Source: JBJYIN01 sp046237015
Lineage (GTDB): Bacteria > Pseudomonadota > Gammaproteobacteria > Enterobacterales > Enterobacteriaceae
Direction: 5' to 3'
Assembly: GCF_046237015.1 (NCBI RefSeq)
Contig: NZ_JBJYIN010000004.1
Coordinates: 224,619-288,618 of the forward strand
DNA length: 64,000 nucleotides
Part shown: piece by piece, positions 45,020 to 54,640 of the stretch
Layout: each line of letters begins with the position of its first letter
Numbering within the stretch: position 1 is the first letter of the stretch
Position numbers and translations under genes: made by a program
Notes under the pieces: generated by a model
The model's database searches: none
Told to the model about the DNA's origin: nothing
The model's input: only the letters and a program-made list of their open reading frames with translations

Positions 45020-47707
45020 TTAATTCGCTGCTTTCTTTGATTGTTTTGTCGCCTTAGCCGTTACGGGAGTAACGGTTTCAGCTTCATTTTTTACGACATC
45101 TTCGCAAAATTTACGTCCGTAGTATGTATCCGTCAGAATCTGTTTCAGTTCTGAAATTAATGGGTAGCGAGGGTTTGCGCCAGTGCACTGATCGTCGAAA
45201 GCGTCTTCAGACAATTTATCCACTTTTGCCAGGAAGTCTGCTTCCTGCACACCCGCTTCCCGAATTGACGTTGGAATACCTAATTCGGTTTTTATCTCTT
45301 CCAGCCAGTTCAGCAATTTCTCGATTTTCTGCGCGGTACGATCGCCTGGTGCGGTAAGACGAAGGTGATCGGCGATTTCGGCATAACGACGACGAGCCTG
45401 TGGGCGATCGTACTGACTGAACGTCGCTTGTTTCGTCGGGTTGTCGTTTGCGTTATAGCGGATCACGTTAGAGATTAACATCGCATTAGCCAAACCATGC
45501 GGAATGTGGAATTCAGATCCTAACTTGTGTGCCATTGAGTGACAAACACCCAGGAAGGCGTTGGCAAAAGCGATACCGGCAATGGTGGCCGCATTATGAA
45601 CGCGCTCACGTGCGACGGGATTCTTTGCGCCATCACGGTAGCTGTCTGGCAGATTTTCTTTCAGCAATTTCAGTGCTTGCAGCGCCTGACCGTCAGAATA
45701 TTCATTTGCCAGTACCGAAACGTAGGCTTCCAGTGCGTGTGTAACCGCATCCAAACCACCGAATGCGCACAGCGATTTCGGCATATTCATCACCAGATTG
45801 GCGTCCACAATGGCCATATCCGGCGTTAACGCATAATCAGCCAACGGATATTTCTGGCCGGTGGCATCATCCGTCACGACAGCGAACGGCGTGACTTCGG
45901 AACCCGTACCCGATGTGGTTGTGATGGCGATCATTTTCGCTTTCACACCCATTTTCGGGAATTTGTAGATACGTTTACGGATATCCATAAAGCGTAACGC
46001 CAGTTCTTCAAAGTGGGTGGTAGGGTGTTCATACATAACCCACATGATTTTTGCTGCGTCCATCGGTGATCCCCCACCAAGTGCGATGATCACATCTGGC
46101 TTGAAGGAGTTCATTTGTTCTGCGCCTTTGCGCACGATACTTAGCGTTGGATCGGCTTCAACTTCAAAGAAAACTTCGGTTTCCAGACCGTGTTGTTTCA
46201 GCACGGTAGTCACCTGATCAACATAGCCATTGTTGAACAGGAAGCGGTCGGTCACGATAAATGCGCGTTTAGCACCATCGGATGCCACTTCTTCAAGTGC
46301 GATAGGCAAAGAACCGCGACGGAAATAAATGGATTTGGGAAGTTTATGCCACAACATATTTTCAGCTCGCTTGGCTACCGTTTTCTTGTTAATCAAGTGC
46401 TTCGGACCGACGTTCTCTGAGATGGAGTTTCCGCCCCAGGAACCGCACCCCAGCGTCAGGGAAGGGGCAAGCTTGAAGTTGTATAAATCGCCGATACCAC
46501 CTTGAGATGCCGGTGTATTGATCAGGATACGCGCCGTTTTCATCATATCGCCGAAATGATTAACGCGATCTAGCTGGTTATCCTGATCGGTGTACAGGCA
46601 AGAGGTATGGCCAATCCCGCCCATTGCAACCAGTTTTTCTGCTTTGATCACGGCATCGTTGAAATCGGTGGCGCGATACATTGCCAGCGTTGGCGACAGC
46701 TTTTCGTGAGCAAAGGGTTCTGAATCATCAATGACGGTCACTTCACCAATCAATACTTTTGTATTAGCTGGTACGGTAATTCCAGCCATTTCTGCAATTT
46801 TTGGCGCTGGCTGACCAACAATTTCTGCATTCAATGCGCCGTTTTTCAACAGAATGGCTTGAACAGCGTGCAGTTCTTTGCCTTTCAGCATGTAACCGCC
46901 ATGTGAAGCAAAACGCTCGCGTACCGCGTCATAGACGCTATCAACCACAATAACGGACTGTTCTGACGCACAGATCACACCGTTATCGAATGTTTTTGAC
47001 ATCAGGATAGAAGCGACCGCACGTTTAATATCCGCCGTTTCATCAATGACAACTGGCGTATTCCCTGCACCTACACCGATGGCGGGTTTACCCGAACTGT
47101 AAGCGGCTTTGACCATGCCGGGACCGCCCGTTGCCAAGATCAGATTGATATCAGGGTGGTGCATCAATTGGTTGGATAACTCAACGGAAGGCTGGTCAAT
47201 CCAACCGATAATATCTTTAGGTGCCCCAGCGGCAATCGCTGCTTGCAGGACGATATCAGCGGCCTTATTGGTCGCATTTTTAGCGCGAGGGTGTGGAGAA
47301 AAGATAATTCCGTTACGGGTCTTCAGGCTGATAAGTGCCTTAAAGATGGCGGTGGACGTTGGGTTGGTTGTCGGTACGATCCCGCAGATTAGACCAATGG
47401 GTTCAGCGATGGTAATCGTGCCAAAGGTATCATCTGTTGAGAGTACGCCGCAGGTTTTTTCATCCTGGTAGGCGTTATAAATATATTCAGAAGCGAAATG
47501 GTTTTTAATCACTTTGTCTTCTACGATCCCCATGCCGGATTCGGCAACGGCCATCTTTGCTAGTGGAATACGGGCATCGGAGGCAGCTAGTGCAGCAGCA
47601 CGAAAAATCTTATCAACTTGTTCCTGCGTATAATGGGCAAACTCCTGCTGTGCTTTCTTTACTCTTTCCACGAGTGCGTTAAGTTCAGCAATATTGGTTA
47701 CGGCCAT
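45020..47707 (-). CDS. adhE: bifunctional acetaldehyde-CoA/alcohol dehydrogenase AdhE
   Basis: Fermentative enzyme that turns acetyl-CoA into acetaldehyde and then ethanol, reoxidising two NADH. It assembles into spirosomes. The 895-residue product (E. coli 891) has an N-terminal aldehyde dehydrogenase domain (about 1-440; catalytic Cys in NGVICASEQS near 246). The C-terminal iron-dependent alcohol dehydrogenase (about 450-870) has metal-binding GVCHSMAHKLGSEFHIPHG near 719-737. Upstream, matches to NarL- and Fur-type sites lie at 47985 and 48056. Confidence 0.97.
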   Translation of the reverse strand: MAVTNIAELNALVERVKKAQQEFAHYTQEQVDKIFRAAALAASDARIPLAKMAVAESGMGIVEDKVIKNHFASEYIYNAYQDEKTCGVLSTDDTFGTITIAEPIGLICGIVPTTNPTSTAIFKALISLKTRNGIIFSPHPRAKNATNKAADIVLQAAIAAGAPKDIIGWIDQPSVELSNQLMHHPDINLILATGGPGMVKAAYSSGKPAIGVGAGNTPVVIDETADIKRAVASILMSKTFDNGVICASEQSVIVVDSVYDAVRERFASHGGYMLKGKELHAVQAILLKNGALNAEIVGQPAPKIAEMAGITVPANTKVLIGEVTVIDDSEPFAHEKLSPTLAMYRATDFNDAVIKAEKLVAMGGIGHTSCLYTDQDNQLDRVNHFGDMMKTARILINTPASQGGIGDLYNFKLAPSLTLGCGSWGGNSISENVGPKHLINKKTVAKRAENMLWHKLPKSIYFRRGSLPIALEEVASDGAKRAFIVTDRFLFNNGYVDQVTTVLKQHGLETEVFFEVEADPTLSIVRKGAEQMNSFKPDVIIALGGGSPMDAAKIMWVMYEHPTTHFEELALRFMDIRKRIYKFPKMGVKAKMIAITTTSGTGSEVTPFAVVTDDATGQKYPLADYALTPDMAIVDANLVMNMPKSLCAFGGLDAVTHALEAYVSVLANEYSDGQALQALKLLKENLPDSYRDGAKNPVARERVHNAATIAGIAFANAFLGVCHSMAHKLGSEFHIPHGLANAMLISNVIRYNANDNPTKQATFSQYDRPQARRRYAEIADHLRLTAPGDRTAQKIEKLLNWLEEIKTELGIPTSIREAGVQEADFLAKVDKLSEDAFDDQCTGANPRYPLISELKQILTDTYYGRKFCEDVVKNEAETVTPVTAKATKQSKKAAN

Positions 47708-47984
47708 GGTGTTCTCCTGATAATGTTAAACTCTTTCAGTCAATCGCCTGCTAAGCATAAAAGTATAGATAAACATGCCAATAACGCGTTTTTTCAACAA
47801 AATCTAGGAGTTGCGCTATCCGTTTATGTCACATTGATTGACTCAAAGAGCTCAGGTTTTTTGTGGTTTTATATCTGATTTTGAAAATACTGTAATCGCC
47901 ACTAAGGCATATTTTTAAAACATTGTTTTGAAAAATGGCGAAAAACAAATATGATTCACTGGTTTACCTGACTTAAGAAGAGCA

Positions 47985-48000
47985 TACCTATTTATAGGTG
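47985..48000. promoter_or_regulatory. NarL/NarP-type 7-2-7 inverted repeat upstream of adhE
   Basis: TACCTAT-TT-ATAGGTG: the left heptamer fits the NarL consensus TACYYMT and the right differs at one position. It lies 278 bases before adhE. Nitrate repression of adhE through NarL is known in E. coli. Confidence 0.5.
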
Positions 48001-48055
48001 CATTTTTTGTGATCGTCATCTACCTTTTTGTAAGCTGACACCATTCAGCAAGCTG

Positions 48056-48074
48056 ATTTTTGATAACCATTATC
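48056..48074. promoter_or_regulatory. Fur-box-like 19-mer between adhE and oppB
   Basis: ATTTTTGATAACCATTATC matches the Fur consensus GATAATGATAATCATTATC at 14 of 19 positions, and TGATAAC-C-ATTATCA forms a nearly perfect 7-1-7 repeat. Its target is not clear. Confidence 0.5.
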
Positions 48075-48182
48075 ATCGTTTGTTTCAGGTTCATCTTTAG
48101 TAATTAAAATATAAAACCAGGTAATAATATTATGATGAGTTTTTATTTTAAATTTAACCAATAAGTAAGTATAAAATATCAA

Positions 48183-48332
48183 ATTAAGGAAGCGTTATGC
48201 AGCGACCTTATGCGATAAAGCCCATAACCAGAAAATGCGATTTAATGGTGTTTTGGTAGAATCAAGGCTGAAAATTTGCAGGGATATTTTTACGTCAACG
48301 TCAAGCCCTGCTACAGGGCAAGGAGAGCGGCA
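48183..48332 (+). other. leader in front of oppB with small hairpin; oppA absent
   Basis: TTAAGGAAGCGTT sits ahead of a 20-codon-scale ATG frame (48197-48259) of no recognised content. GCCCTG-CTA-CAGGGC (48305-48319) forms a hairpin just before the oppB ribosome site AAGGAGAGCGG. In enterobacteria oppA normally ends here. Confidence 0.5.
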
Positions 48333-49253
48333 ATGTTAAAATTTATCTTTCGTCGCTGTTTGGAAGCTATACCGACACTCTTTATTCTCATTACACTTTC
48401 GTTTTTTATGATGCGTCTGGCCCCAGGTAGCCCTTTCACTGGTGAGCGCAATCTTCCGCCGGAAGTTATGGCCAATATTGAGGCTACGTATCGCCTTAAT
48501 GACCCCATTATCAAGCAATATGGCCATTATCTATGGCAATTAGCTCAGGGGGATTTTGGGCCTTCGTTTAAATATAAGGATTATTCCGTCAATGATTTGG
48601 TTGCGGCTTCCTTTCCTGTATCAGCTAAATTAGGGTTCTCCGCCTTTTTATTGGCGTTGATATTAGGGATAACCGCAGGTGTGGCGGCTGCGTTGAAACA
48701 GAATAGTAAATGGGATTACACGGTGATGGGGATTGCTATGACTGGCGTAGTTATCCCCAGTTTTGTTGCCGCGCCTTTACTGGTTCTGGTTTTTGCGATT
48801 ACATTGCGCTGGTTGCCCGGCGGCGGTTGGAATGGCGGAGAAGCCCGATACATGATTTTGCCGATGGTGGCGCTATCGCTGTCTTATATTGCAAGCATCG
48901 CACGGATTACCCGTGGTTCGATGATCGAAATTCTTCATTCCAATTTTATACGTACCGCCAGAGCCAAAGGATTGCCTATGCGTCGTATTATTCTTCGCCA
49001 TGCGTTAAAACCAGCTCTGCTACCGGTACTTTCTTATATGGGGCCTGCTTTTGTCGGCATTATCACCGGTTCAATGGTTATTGAAACCATTTTTGGTCTA
49101 CCGGGCATCGGTCAACTATTTGTGAATGGAGCACTGAATCGTGATTATTCACTGGTGCTCAGTTTAACGATTTTGGTCGGTGGATTGACGATTTTACTTA
49201 ACGCGATAATTGACGTGTTATATGCGGTTATCGATCCAAAAATTCGCTATTAA
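48333..49253 (+). CDS. oppB: oligopeptide ABC transporter permease OppB
   Basis: Inner-membrane permease subunit with six hydrophobic segments. The product is 306 residues from the ATG at 48333, the same length as E. coli OppB. The EAA-type coupling loop around RTARAKGLPMRRIILRHALK is near 211-230. The longer frame from 48276 has no ribosome site and unlike residues. First gene of oppBCDF here; 12 bases separate it from oppC. Confidence 0.95.
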   Translation: MLKFIFRRCLEAIPTLFILITLSFFMMRLAPGSPFTGERNLPPEVMANIEATYRLNDPIIKQYGHYLWQLAQGDFGPSFKYKDYSVNDLVAASFPVSAKLGFSAFLLALILGITAGVAAALKQNSKWDYTVMGIAMTGVVIPSFVAAPLLVLVFAITLRWLPGGGWNGGEARYMILPMVALSLSYIASIARITRGSMIEILHSNFIRTARAKGLPMRRIILRHALKPALLPVLSYMGPAFVGIITGSMVIETIFGLPGIGQLFVNGALNRDYSLVLSLTILVGGLTILLNAIIDVLYAVIDPKIRY

Positions 49254-49265
49254 TCCGGAGAGATT

Positions 49266-50174
49266 ATGTTTTGGAATCGAAAAGATATCGAGGCATTGGA
49301 TAATTTCCGCGAGCTGGTAGATATAGAAGGACGCAGTCTTTGGCAAGATGCGTGGCGACGATTTATCAATAACAGAGCGGCTTTGGGCAGCATAATTATC
49401 CTGGGGGTTATCACGTTATTTATCATCGTCGCGCCCATAGTCTCTACGTTTAGCTATGCGGATGCTGATTTTGACATGATGTCTTTCGCCCCAGATAGGA
49501 CATCCGGGCACTATTTCGGTACGGACGCGTCTGGACGCGATTTACTGGTACGAGTGGCGATTGGCGGGCGTATTTCGTTGATGGTTGGTGTGGCTGCGGC
49601 ATGTGTTGCGGTGGTTGTCGGCACATTATATGGCGCATTGTCCGGTTATTTGGGTGGACGAATTGATACGGTGATGATGCGGTTGTTGGAAATTCTGAAT
49701 TCATTTCCGTTTATGTTTTTCGTCATCTTACTGGTGACTTTTTTTGGGCAAAACATGCTGTTGATGTTTATCGCGATTGGCATGGTTTCTTGGCTTGATA
49801 TGGCGCGGATTGTGCGCGGTCAGACATTAAGTTTAAAACGTAAAGAATTTATTGAAGCTGCTATCGTCTCAGGTGTTTCGCCCTACGGCATTGTGTTACG
49901 TCACATCGTTCCGAACGTGCTCGGTATTGTGGTGGTCTATGCATCATTGCTGGTACCGAATATGATCCTGTTTGAGTCCTTTCTGAGTTTTCTGGGGTTA
50001 GGCGTTCAGGAACCCTTAAGTAGTTGGGGCGCATTGCTTAATGATGGCGCTAACTCAATGGAGGTGGCTCCCTGGCTGTTGTTTTATCCTGCCGTGTTTC
50101 TGGTTGTTACGCTGTTTTGTTTCAATTTTATCGGAGATGGATTACGCGATGCCCTTGATCCGAAAGATCGCTGA
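49266..50174 (+). CDS. oppC: oligopeptide ABC transporter permease OppC
   Basis: Second permease subunit, 302 residues as in E. coli. It has the N-terminal OppC extension (ALDNFRELVDIEGRSLWQDA near 10-29), the FGTDASGRDLLVR stretch near 85-97 and the coupling loop EAAIVSGVSPYGIVLRHIVPN near 197-217. TCCGGAGAGATT precedes the ATG, and the gene is tightly spaced in the opp operon. Confidence 0.96.
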   Translation: MFWNRKDIEALDNFRELVDIEGRSLWQDAWRRFINNRAALGSIIILGVITLFIIVAPIVSTFSYADADFDMMSFAPDRTSGHYFGTDASGRDLLVRVAIGGRISLMVGVAAACVAVVVGTLYGALSGYLGGRIDTVMMRLLEILNSFPFMFFVILLVTFFGQNMLLMFIAIGMVSWLDMARIVRGQTLSLKRKEFIEAAIVSGVSPYGIVLRHIVPNVLGIVVVYASLLVPNMILFESFLSFLGLGVQEPLSSWGALLNDGANSMEVAPWLLFYPAVFLVVTLFCFNFIGDGLRDALDPKDR

Positions 50175-50185
50175 GGAGTTCTCTT

Positions 50186-51181
50186 ATGAATAGGATGCAT
50201 GCCATTCGTGATAGCGGGGCGATCCTCCGTGTCCAAGATTTACGCGTAACGTTTCATACTCGTGAAGGCGACGTTCCCGCAGTAAATAACCTGACATTCA
50301 CACTGAATGCCGGAGAAACGCTGGGTATCGTCGGGGAATCGGGGTCGGGTAAATCGCAGGCGGCGTTCGCACTGATGGGGTTGTTAGCTTCAAATGGTCA
50401 TGCCAGCGGTTCTGTTCTTTTTCGTGGACAGGAGATATTAAACCTCCCGGAACATCGGTTGAATATGCTGCGAGCGAAAGAGATCGCCATGATTTTTCAG
50501 GACCCAATGACATCGTTGAACCCCTATATGAGGGTGGGGGAGCAATTGATGGAAGTCCTGATGTTGCACAAAAAACTCGGTAAAAGCGAAGCCTTTGACG
50601 CATCAGTCAGAATGCTGGATGCTGTAAAAATACCGGAAGCGCGTCAGCGCATGAAAATGTACCCACATGAGTTCTCTGGCGGAATGCGCCAGCGAGTCAT
50701 CATTGCCATGGCGTTGCTGTGTCGACCAACGTTGTTGATTGCTGACGAACCCACGACAGCATTGGATGTGACGGTTCAGGCCCAGATCATGGCGTTGCTT
50801 AATGAGCTGAAGCATGAGTTCAATACTGCGATTATCATGATTACTCACGATCTTGGGGTCGTTGCCGGTATTTGTGACAAGGTGCTAGTCATGTATGCCG
50901 GACGGACCATGGAATATGGGTCCGCGCAGGAGATTTTTTATCATCCCAGTCACCCTTATTCGATTGGTTTATTGAATGCTGTTCCCCGCTTAGACAGTGC
51001 GGAGGACACGCTGGCAACAATTCCCGGTAATCCGCCTAACTTACAGCATTTGCCTAAAGGTTGTCCGTTTCAACCTCGTTGCCCTTATGTCATGGACGTA
51101 TGCCACAATATACCCGCGTTACAGCTTTTTAATAGGGAACGTTTACGAGCATGCTTCAGAACGGTTGAGGAGATGCTATGA
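50186..51181 (+). CDS. oppD: oligopeptide ABC transporter ATPase OppD
   Basis: ABC ATPase of 331 residues (E. coli 337). Walker A GESGSGKSQ is near 49-57, signature SGGMRQRV near 160-167, Walker B LLIADEPTTALD near 180-191, and the oligopeptide-specific C-terminal cysteine region GCPFQPRCPYVMDVC near 291-305, which binds an iron-sulfur cluster in some relatives. Preceded by GAGGAGTTCTCTT. Overlaps oppF by four bases. Confidence 0.96.
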   Translation: MNRMHAIRDSGAILRVQDLRVTFHTREGDVPAVNNLTFTLNAGETLGIVGESGSGKSQAAFALMGLLASNGHASGSVLFRGQEILNLPEHRLNMLRAKEIAMIFQDPMTSLNPYMRVGEQLMEVLMLHKKLGKSEAFDASVRMLDAVKIPEARQRMKMYPHEFSGGMRQRVIIAMALLCRPTLLIADEPTTALDVTVQAQIMALLNELKHEFNTAIIMITHDLGVVAGICDKVLVMYAGRTMEYGSAQEIFYHPSHPYSIGLLNAVPRLDSAEDTLATIPGNPPNLQHLPKGCPFQPRCPYVMDVCHNIPALQLFNRERLRACFRTVEEML

Positions 51182-52206
51182 GTCGTCCCGTGCAAAAAAA
51201 TGTATTGCTGGAAGTGGTCGACCTGAAAGTGCATTTCAATGTGAGGAATGAAAAACGAGGGTTCTGGCAACCAACGCAAACATTAAAGGCCGTGGATGGT
51301 GTCACATTTCGTCTGTATGAAGGTGAAACGTTAGGCGTTGTGGGGGAGTCCGGTTGTGGAAAATCCACGTTAGCTCGGGCCATTATCGGGTTGGTCAAGG
51401 CGACTCACGGGCAGGCAATTTGGTTGGGACGGGACTTATTGGGGATGAGTGGGAAGGGATGGCGCAAAGCGCGTAGCGATATCCAGATGATTTTTCAAGA
51501 TCCGCTGGCCTCTCTCAATCCACGGATGACGATTGGTGACATTATTGCTGAACCACTAAAATCCTACCGCCTTACACTCAGTCGTGAAGAAATAAACGAT
51601 CGCGTTAAAAGCATGATGCTGAAAGTAGGATTATTACCAAATCTGATTAACCGCTATCCTCATGAATTTTCTGGCGGACAATGTCAACGAATTGGGATCG
51701 CTAGAGCGCTGATTCTTGAGCCTAAACTGATCATCTGCGATGAGCCGGTTTCAGCACTGGATGTATCTATTCAAGCGCAGGTGGTCAATCTGCTGAGACA
51801 GTTGCAGTGCGAGTTGCGGCTATCGATTATTTTTATTGCGCACGATTTATCGGTGGTAAAGCACATTTCCGACAGAATATTGGTGATGTATTTGGGGCAT
51901 GCGGTGGAATTGGGGACGGATGAACAGATTTATCATCATCCCCTGCACCCTTATACACGAGCCCTGATGTCGGCGGTGCCCATCCCGGATCCTGATAAGG
52001 AAAAAGGGAAACCGAGACAATTGCTGGAAGGGGAGTTACCTTCGCCGCTTAATCCGCCATCAGGGTGTGTTTTCCGTACCCGCTGCCCACTTGCTGAATC
52101 CGCATGCGCAAAGACTACCCCGGTTCTGGAGGGCAGTTTTTCTCATGCCGTATCGTGCCTACAGGTCGATCCAGAGGCGTTAGTGATTGATGATACGGAG
52201 GATTAA
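51178..52206 (+). CDS. oppF: oligopeptide ABC transporter ATPase OppF
   Basis: Second ABC ATPase of the transporter, 342 residues (E. coli 334). Walker A GESGCGKST is near 58-66, signature SGGQCQRIGIARAL near 161-174, Walker B LIICDEPVSALDVS near 183-196, and C-terminal GCVFRTRCPLAESAC near 296-310. It starts at an ATGA overlap with the oppD stop, so translation is probably coupled. The tail LVIDDTED extends past the E. coli end. Confidence 0.96.
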   Translation: MSRPVQKNVLLEVVDLKVHFNVRNEKRGFWQPTQTLKAVDGVTFRLYEGETLGVVGESGCGKSTLARAIIGLVKATHGQAIWLGRDLLGMSGKGWRKARSDIQMIFQDPLASLNPRMTIGDIIAEPLKSYRLTLSREEINDRVKSMMLKVGLLPNLINRYPHEFSGGQCQRIGIARALILEPKLIICDEPVSALDVSIQAQVVNLLRQLQCELRLSIIFIAHDLSVVKHISDRILVMYLGHAVELGTDEQIYHHPLHPYTRALMSAVPIPDPDKEKGKPRQLLEGELPSPLNPPSGCVFRTRCPLAESACAKTTPVLEGSFSHAVSCLQVDPEALVIDDTED

Positions 52207-52284
52207 ATATTCTGCTTTCCATGAAGGATGTCATGACGCGATCATGAACCGATAGCGCCTAATCGACAGATTTGAGTAGGAAAG

Positions 52285-52608
52285 CTATTCTTTCCACAAA
52301 ATATGGCACAGTTTATGGTCTTTTTCGCGACAAATAAGCACGCGGGCAAAAATATCGGTAATTTCATCGTCTTCTTTCTCGGCAAGCCCAATAACTACTT
52401 CAGCGAAAAAGTCAGGATTTAAATCAAAATCAACATGTTCAGCCCAATCTTCCGCAGGATCGAACAGTTCTGCGCCACCACGTTCTTCGAATTGTAAGTT
52501 AAATAATAATATATCGGCTGGATCAAGGTTATCGGCGGCCAGTTCCAAAAAAATATCGTAAGCCTGTTCCAGCGCTTCGTCTTCGGTCAAGCGATTAGTT
52601 AAGTCCAT
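52285..52608 (-). CDS. yciU: DUF440 acidic protein YciU (HI1450 type)
   Basis: Very acidic 107-residue protein (E. coli 109) of the HI1450 family, sometimes described as a double-stranded-DNA mimic. Stretches such as LAADNLDPADILLFNLQFEERGG and DPAEDWAEHVDFDLNPDFF are typical. Partner unknown here. Between oppF and clsA, as in E. coli. Confidence 0.92.
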   Translation of the reverse strand: MDLTNRLTEDEALEQAYDIFLELAADNLDPADILLFNLQFEERGGAELFDPAEDWAEHVDFDLNPDFFAEVVIGLAEKEDDEITDIFARVLICREKDHKLCHILWKE

Positions 52609-52664
52609 AAAAATGATTCCTGTTAATACGCAATAGCACTATTAAAACACGCTAAAAGTCGTAT

Positions 52665-54125
52665 TTATAGCAGGGGGCTGAAAAAGTAAAATACCCGCTC
52701 GACAATTCGCTGCCAGTAAGGCCGTTTTTGCCATTGTGCTGCGTTTAATAATGTGGAACGTGCGATGTAGTCTTCCTGTACACAGGCTAAATCACTGCCG
52801 AACCCCGCATCATCAATCACCAGTGTGATCTCGAAGTTTAGCCACAGGCTACGCATGTCAAGGTTTACGGTACCGACCAAACTCAATTGCCCATCAACCA
52901 ACACGCTTTTCGTGTGTAGTAATCCGTCTTTGAACTGGTAGATTTTCACCCCAGCCGCCAGCAATTCAGTGAAAAATGCTCGACAGGCCCAGCCTACCAG
53001 TACCGAATCATTTTTGTATGGCACGATAATACTCACATCCACGCCACGCAGCGCGGCGGTACAGATGGCATGTAACAGATCGTCACTGGGGACAAAGTAA
53101 GGCGTAGTCATAATCAATTGATGACGAGCGGAGTAGACCGAGGTCAATAAAGCCTGATGGATCATGTCCTCTGGATATCCCGGTCCAGAAGCGATTACTT
53201 GAATGGTATGCCCACTTTCCTGCTCAAACGGCATCATGTTAACGTCTGGAGGAGGCGGAAGCAGGCGTCTTCCCGTCTCCATTTCCCAGTCATAGCAATA
53301 GATGATCCCTAACGTGGTAGCGACAGGACCTTCAATACGCGCCATCAAATCAATCCATTGTCCGACGCCAGCGTCTTGTTTGAACAAGCGGGGATCGACC
53401 ATATTCATACTGCCGGTATAGGCAATACGATTATCAATCAGAATAATTTTACGATGCTGGCGTAAATCCATCCGCCGTAAGAAGGCGCGGAATAAATTAA
53501 CCTTTAACGCCTCGACCACTTCGATTCCGGCGGTCCGCATCAGCTCAGGATGTCGATTGCGGAAAAAATGCACACTACCCGCAGAATCGAGCAAAATTCG
53601 GCAGTGAACGCCGCGCTGTGCCGCCGCAATCAGAGCATTGGTCACGGGCTCCACTAATCCACCGGGTTGCCAGATATAGAACACCATCTCAATATTGTTT
53701 TGCGCGAGGTTAATATCGCGTAAAAGCGCTTTAATGGTATCGTCAAAGGTCGTGATCAGCTGCAATTGATTGCCTTTCACGCCGGCTATTCCCTGGCGTC
53801 GTTCGCACAACTGAAATAGGGCGCTAGCGACCTCACTGTTTTCGGTAGCGAAGATTCGCCGATACTCTTTGAGTTCACGTAGCCATTTTGCTGTAGAAGG
53901 CCACATTTTACTGGCCCGCTCGGCCCGTCGTTTACCTAAATGCAATTCGCCGAAGGAGAGATAAGCAATAATACCGACAAGTGGCAGGATATAAATAATC
54001 AGTAACCAGGCCATCGCTGACGGTACGGTTCGGCGTTTCATCAGAATACGCAGTGTCACACCGGCGATCAGTAGCCAGTAACTGAAAACAAGTAACCAAC
54101 TTATTACGGTATAAAATGTTGACAT
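52665..54125 (-). CDS. clsA: cardiolipin synthase A
   Basis: Inner-membrane phospholipase-D-type enzyme that condenses two phosphatidylglycerols into cardiolipin. The 486-residue product equals E. coli ClsA. It has two N-terminal membrane segments (about 5-25 and 38-60) and two HKD motifs: HRKIILIDNRIAYTGSMN near 224-241 and HTKSVLVDGQLSLVGTVN near 404-421. Next to yciU and yciY, as in E. coli. Confidence 0.96.
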   Translation of the reverse strand: MSTFYTVISWLLVFSYWLLIAGVTLRILMKRRTVPSAMAWLLIIYILPLVGIIAYLSFGELHLGKRRAERASKMWPSTAKWLRELKEYRRIFATENSEVASALFQLCERRQGIAGVKGNQLQLITTFDDTIKALLRDINLAQNNIEMVFYIWQPGGLVEPVTNALIAAAQRGVHCRILLDSAGSVHFFRNRHPELMRTAGIEVVEALKVNLFRAFLRRMDLRQHRKIILIDNRIAYTGSMNMVDPRLFKQDAGVGQWIDLMARIEGPVATTLGIIYCYDWEMETGRRLLPPPPDVNMMPFEQESGHTIQVIASGPGYPEDMIHQALLTSVYSARHQLIMTTPYFVPSDDLLHAICTAALRGVDVSIIVPYKNDSVLVGWACRAFFTELLAAGVKIYQFKDGLLHTKSVLVDGQLSLVGTVNLDMRSLWLNFEITLVIDDAGFGSDLACVQEDYIARSTLLNAAQWQKRPYWQRIVERVFYFFSPLL

Positions 54126-54320
54126 AGAGGCGAAGCCGATCCCTTTTGTAAAGTATCAATAAAGTGTACGCATAGTTTTATGAAAGGGGAAATGCCTTTG
54201 GTCTGAATAAATTAGCGTTGTTGATGGTTTTTCTGTTCAGACAAATTTAAACATCGCTTGGATCGCGATATGAAGGATCTATAATGGTCGACGTAAGTTG
54301 TCGATAAAAGAGTGTTACCC

Positions 54321-54497
54321 ATGAAACGCAGTCGGAATGAAGTGAGCCGTTGGCGGATGTTACGTCAGGTCCAGCGTCGGAGAAGTCGCTGGTTGGAGGC
54401 TCAGTCTCGTACTTATCGCCATATTCACTACGCACGTTATTTGCAACAAAAGCACCAGCGGCGTGCTTTGCTGTATGCAGTCGCGTATGAATGGTGA
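54321..54497 (+). CDS. yciY: small basic protein YciY
   Basis: 58-residue, very basic protein (many Arg) resembling E. coli YciY: MKRSRNEVSRWRMLRQVQRR near 1-20 then SRWLEAQSRTYRHIHYARYL. ATG at 54321 agrees with the E. coli start; a GTG three codons upstream is less likely. Function unknown. Divergent from clsA. Confidence 0.85.
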   Translation: MKRSRNEVSRWRMLRQVQRRRSRWLEAQSRTYRHIHYARYLQQKHQRRALLYAVAYEW

Positions 54498-54570
54498 TGG
54501 CTTGAAGACCCAAGATTAATAGGGTCTGATATCACGGCAGGTATGTTTTATAACGATATTATCTTGTCGA

Positions 54571-54620
54571 AATCTTCCCGGAACAAAACGTCTTATGGTG
54601 AGGTTTTTGTTCCGGGGAAG
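54571..54620. terminator. long imperfect hairpin after chemoreceptor gene
   Basis: Arms CTTCCC-GGAACAAAA and TTTTTGTTCCGGGGAAG enclose an 18-base loop between yciY and the convergent chemoreceptor gene. It may end either transcript. Confidence 0.5.
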
Positions 54621-54640
54621 GTGAGTTGATTCTTTGAGCG

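Noticed and set aside
48276..48332. Upstream extension of OppB reading GYFYVNVKPC, vaguely like an OppA segment
   Set aside because: Ten residues of weak similarity with no further OppA sequence around it; treated as chance.
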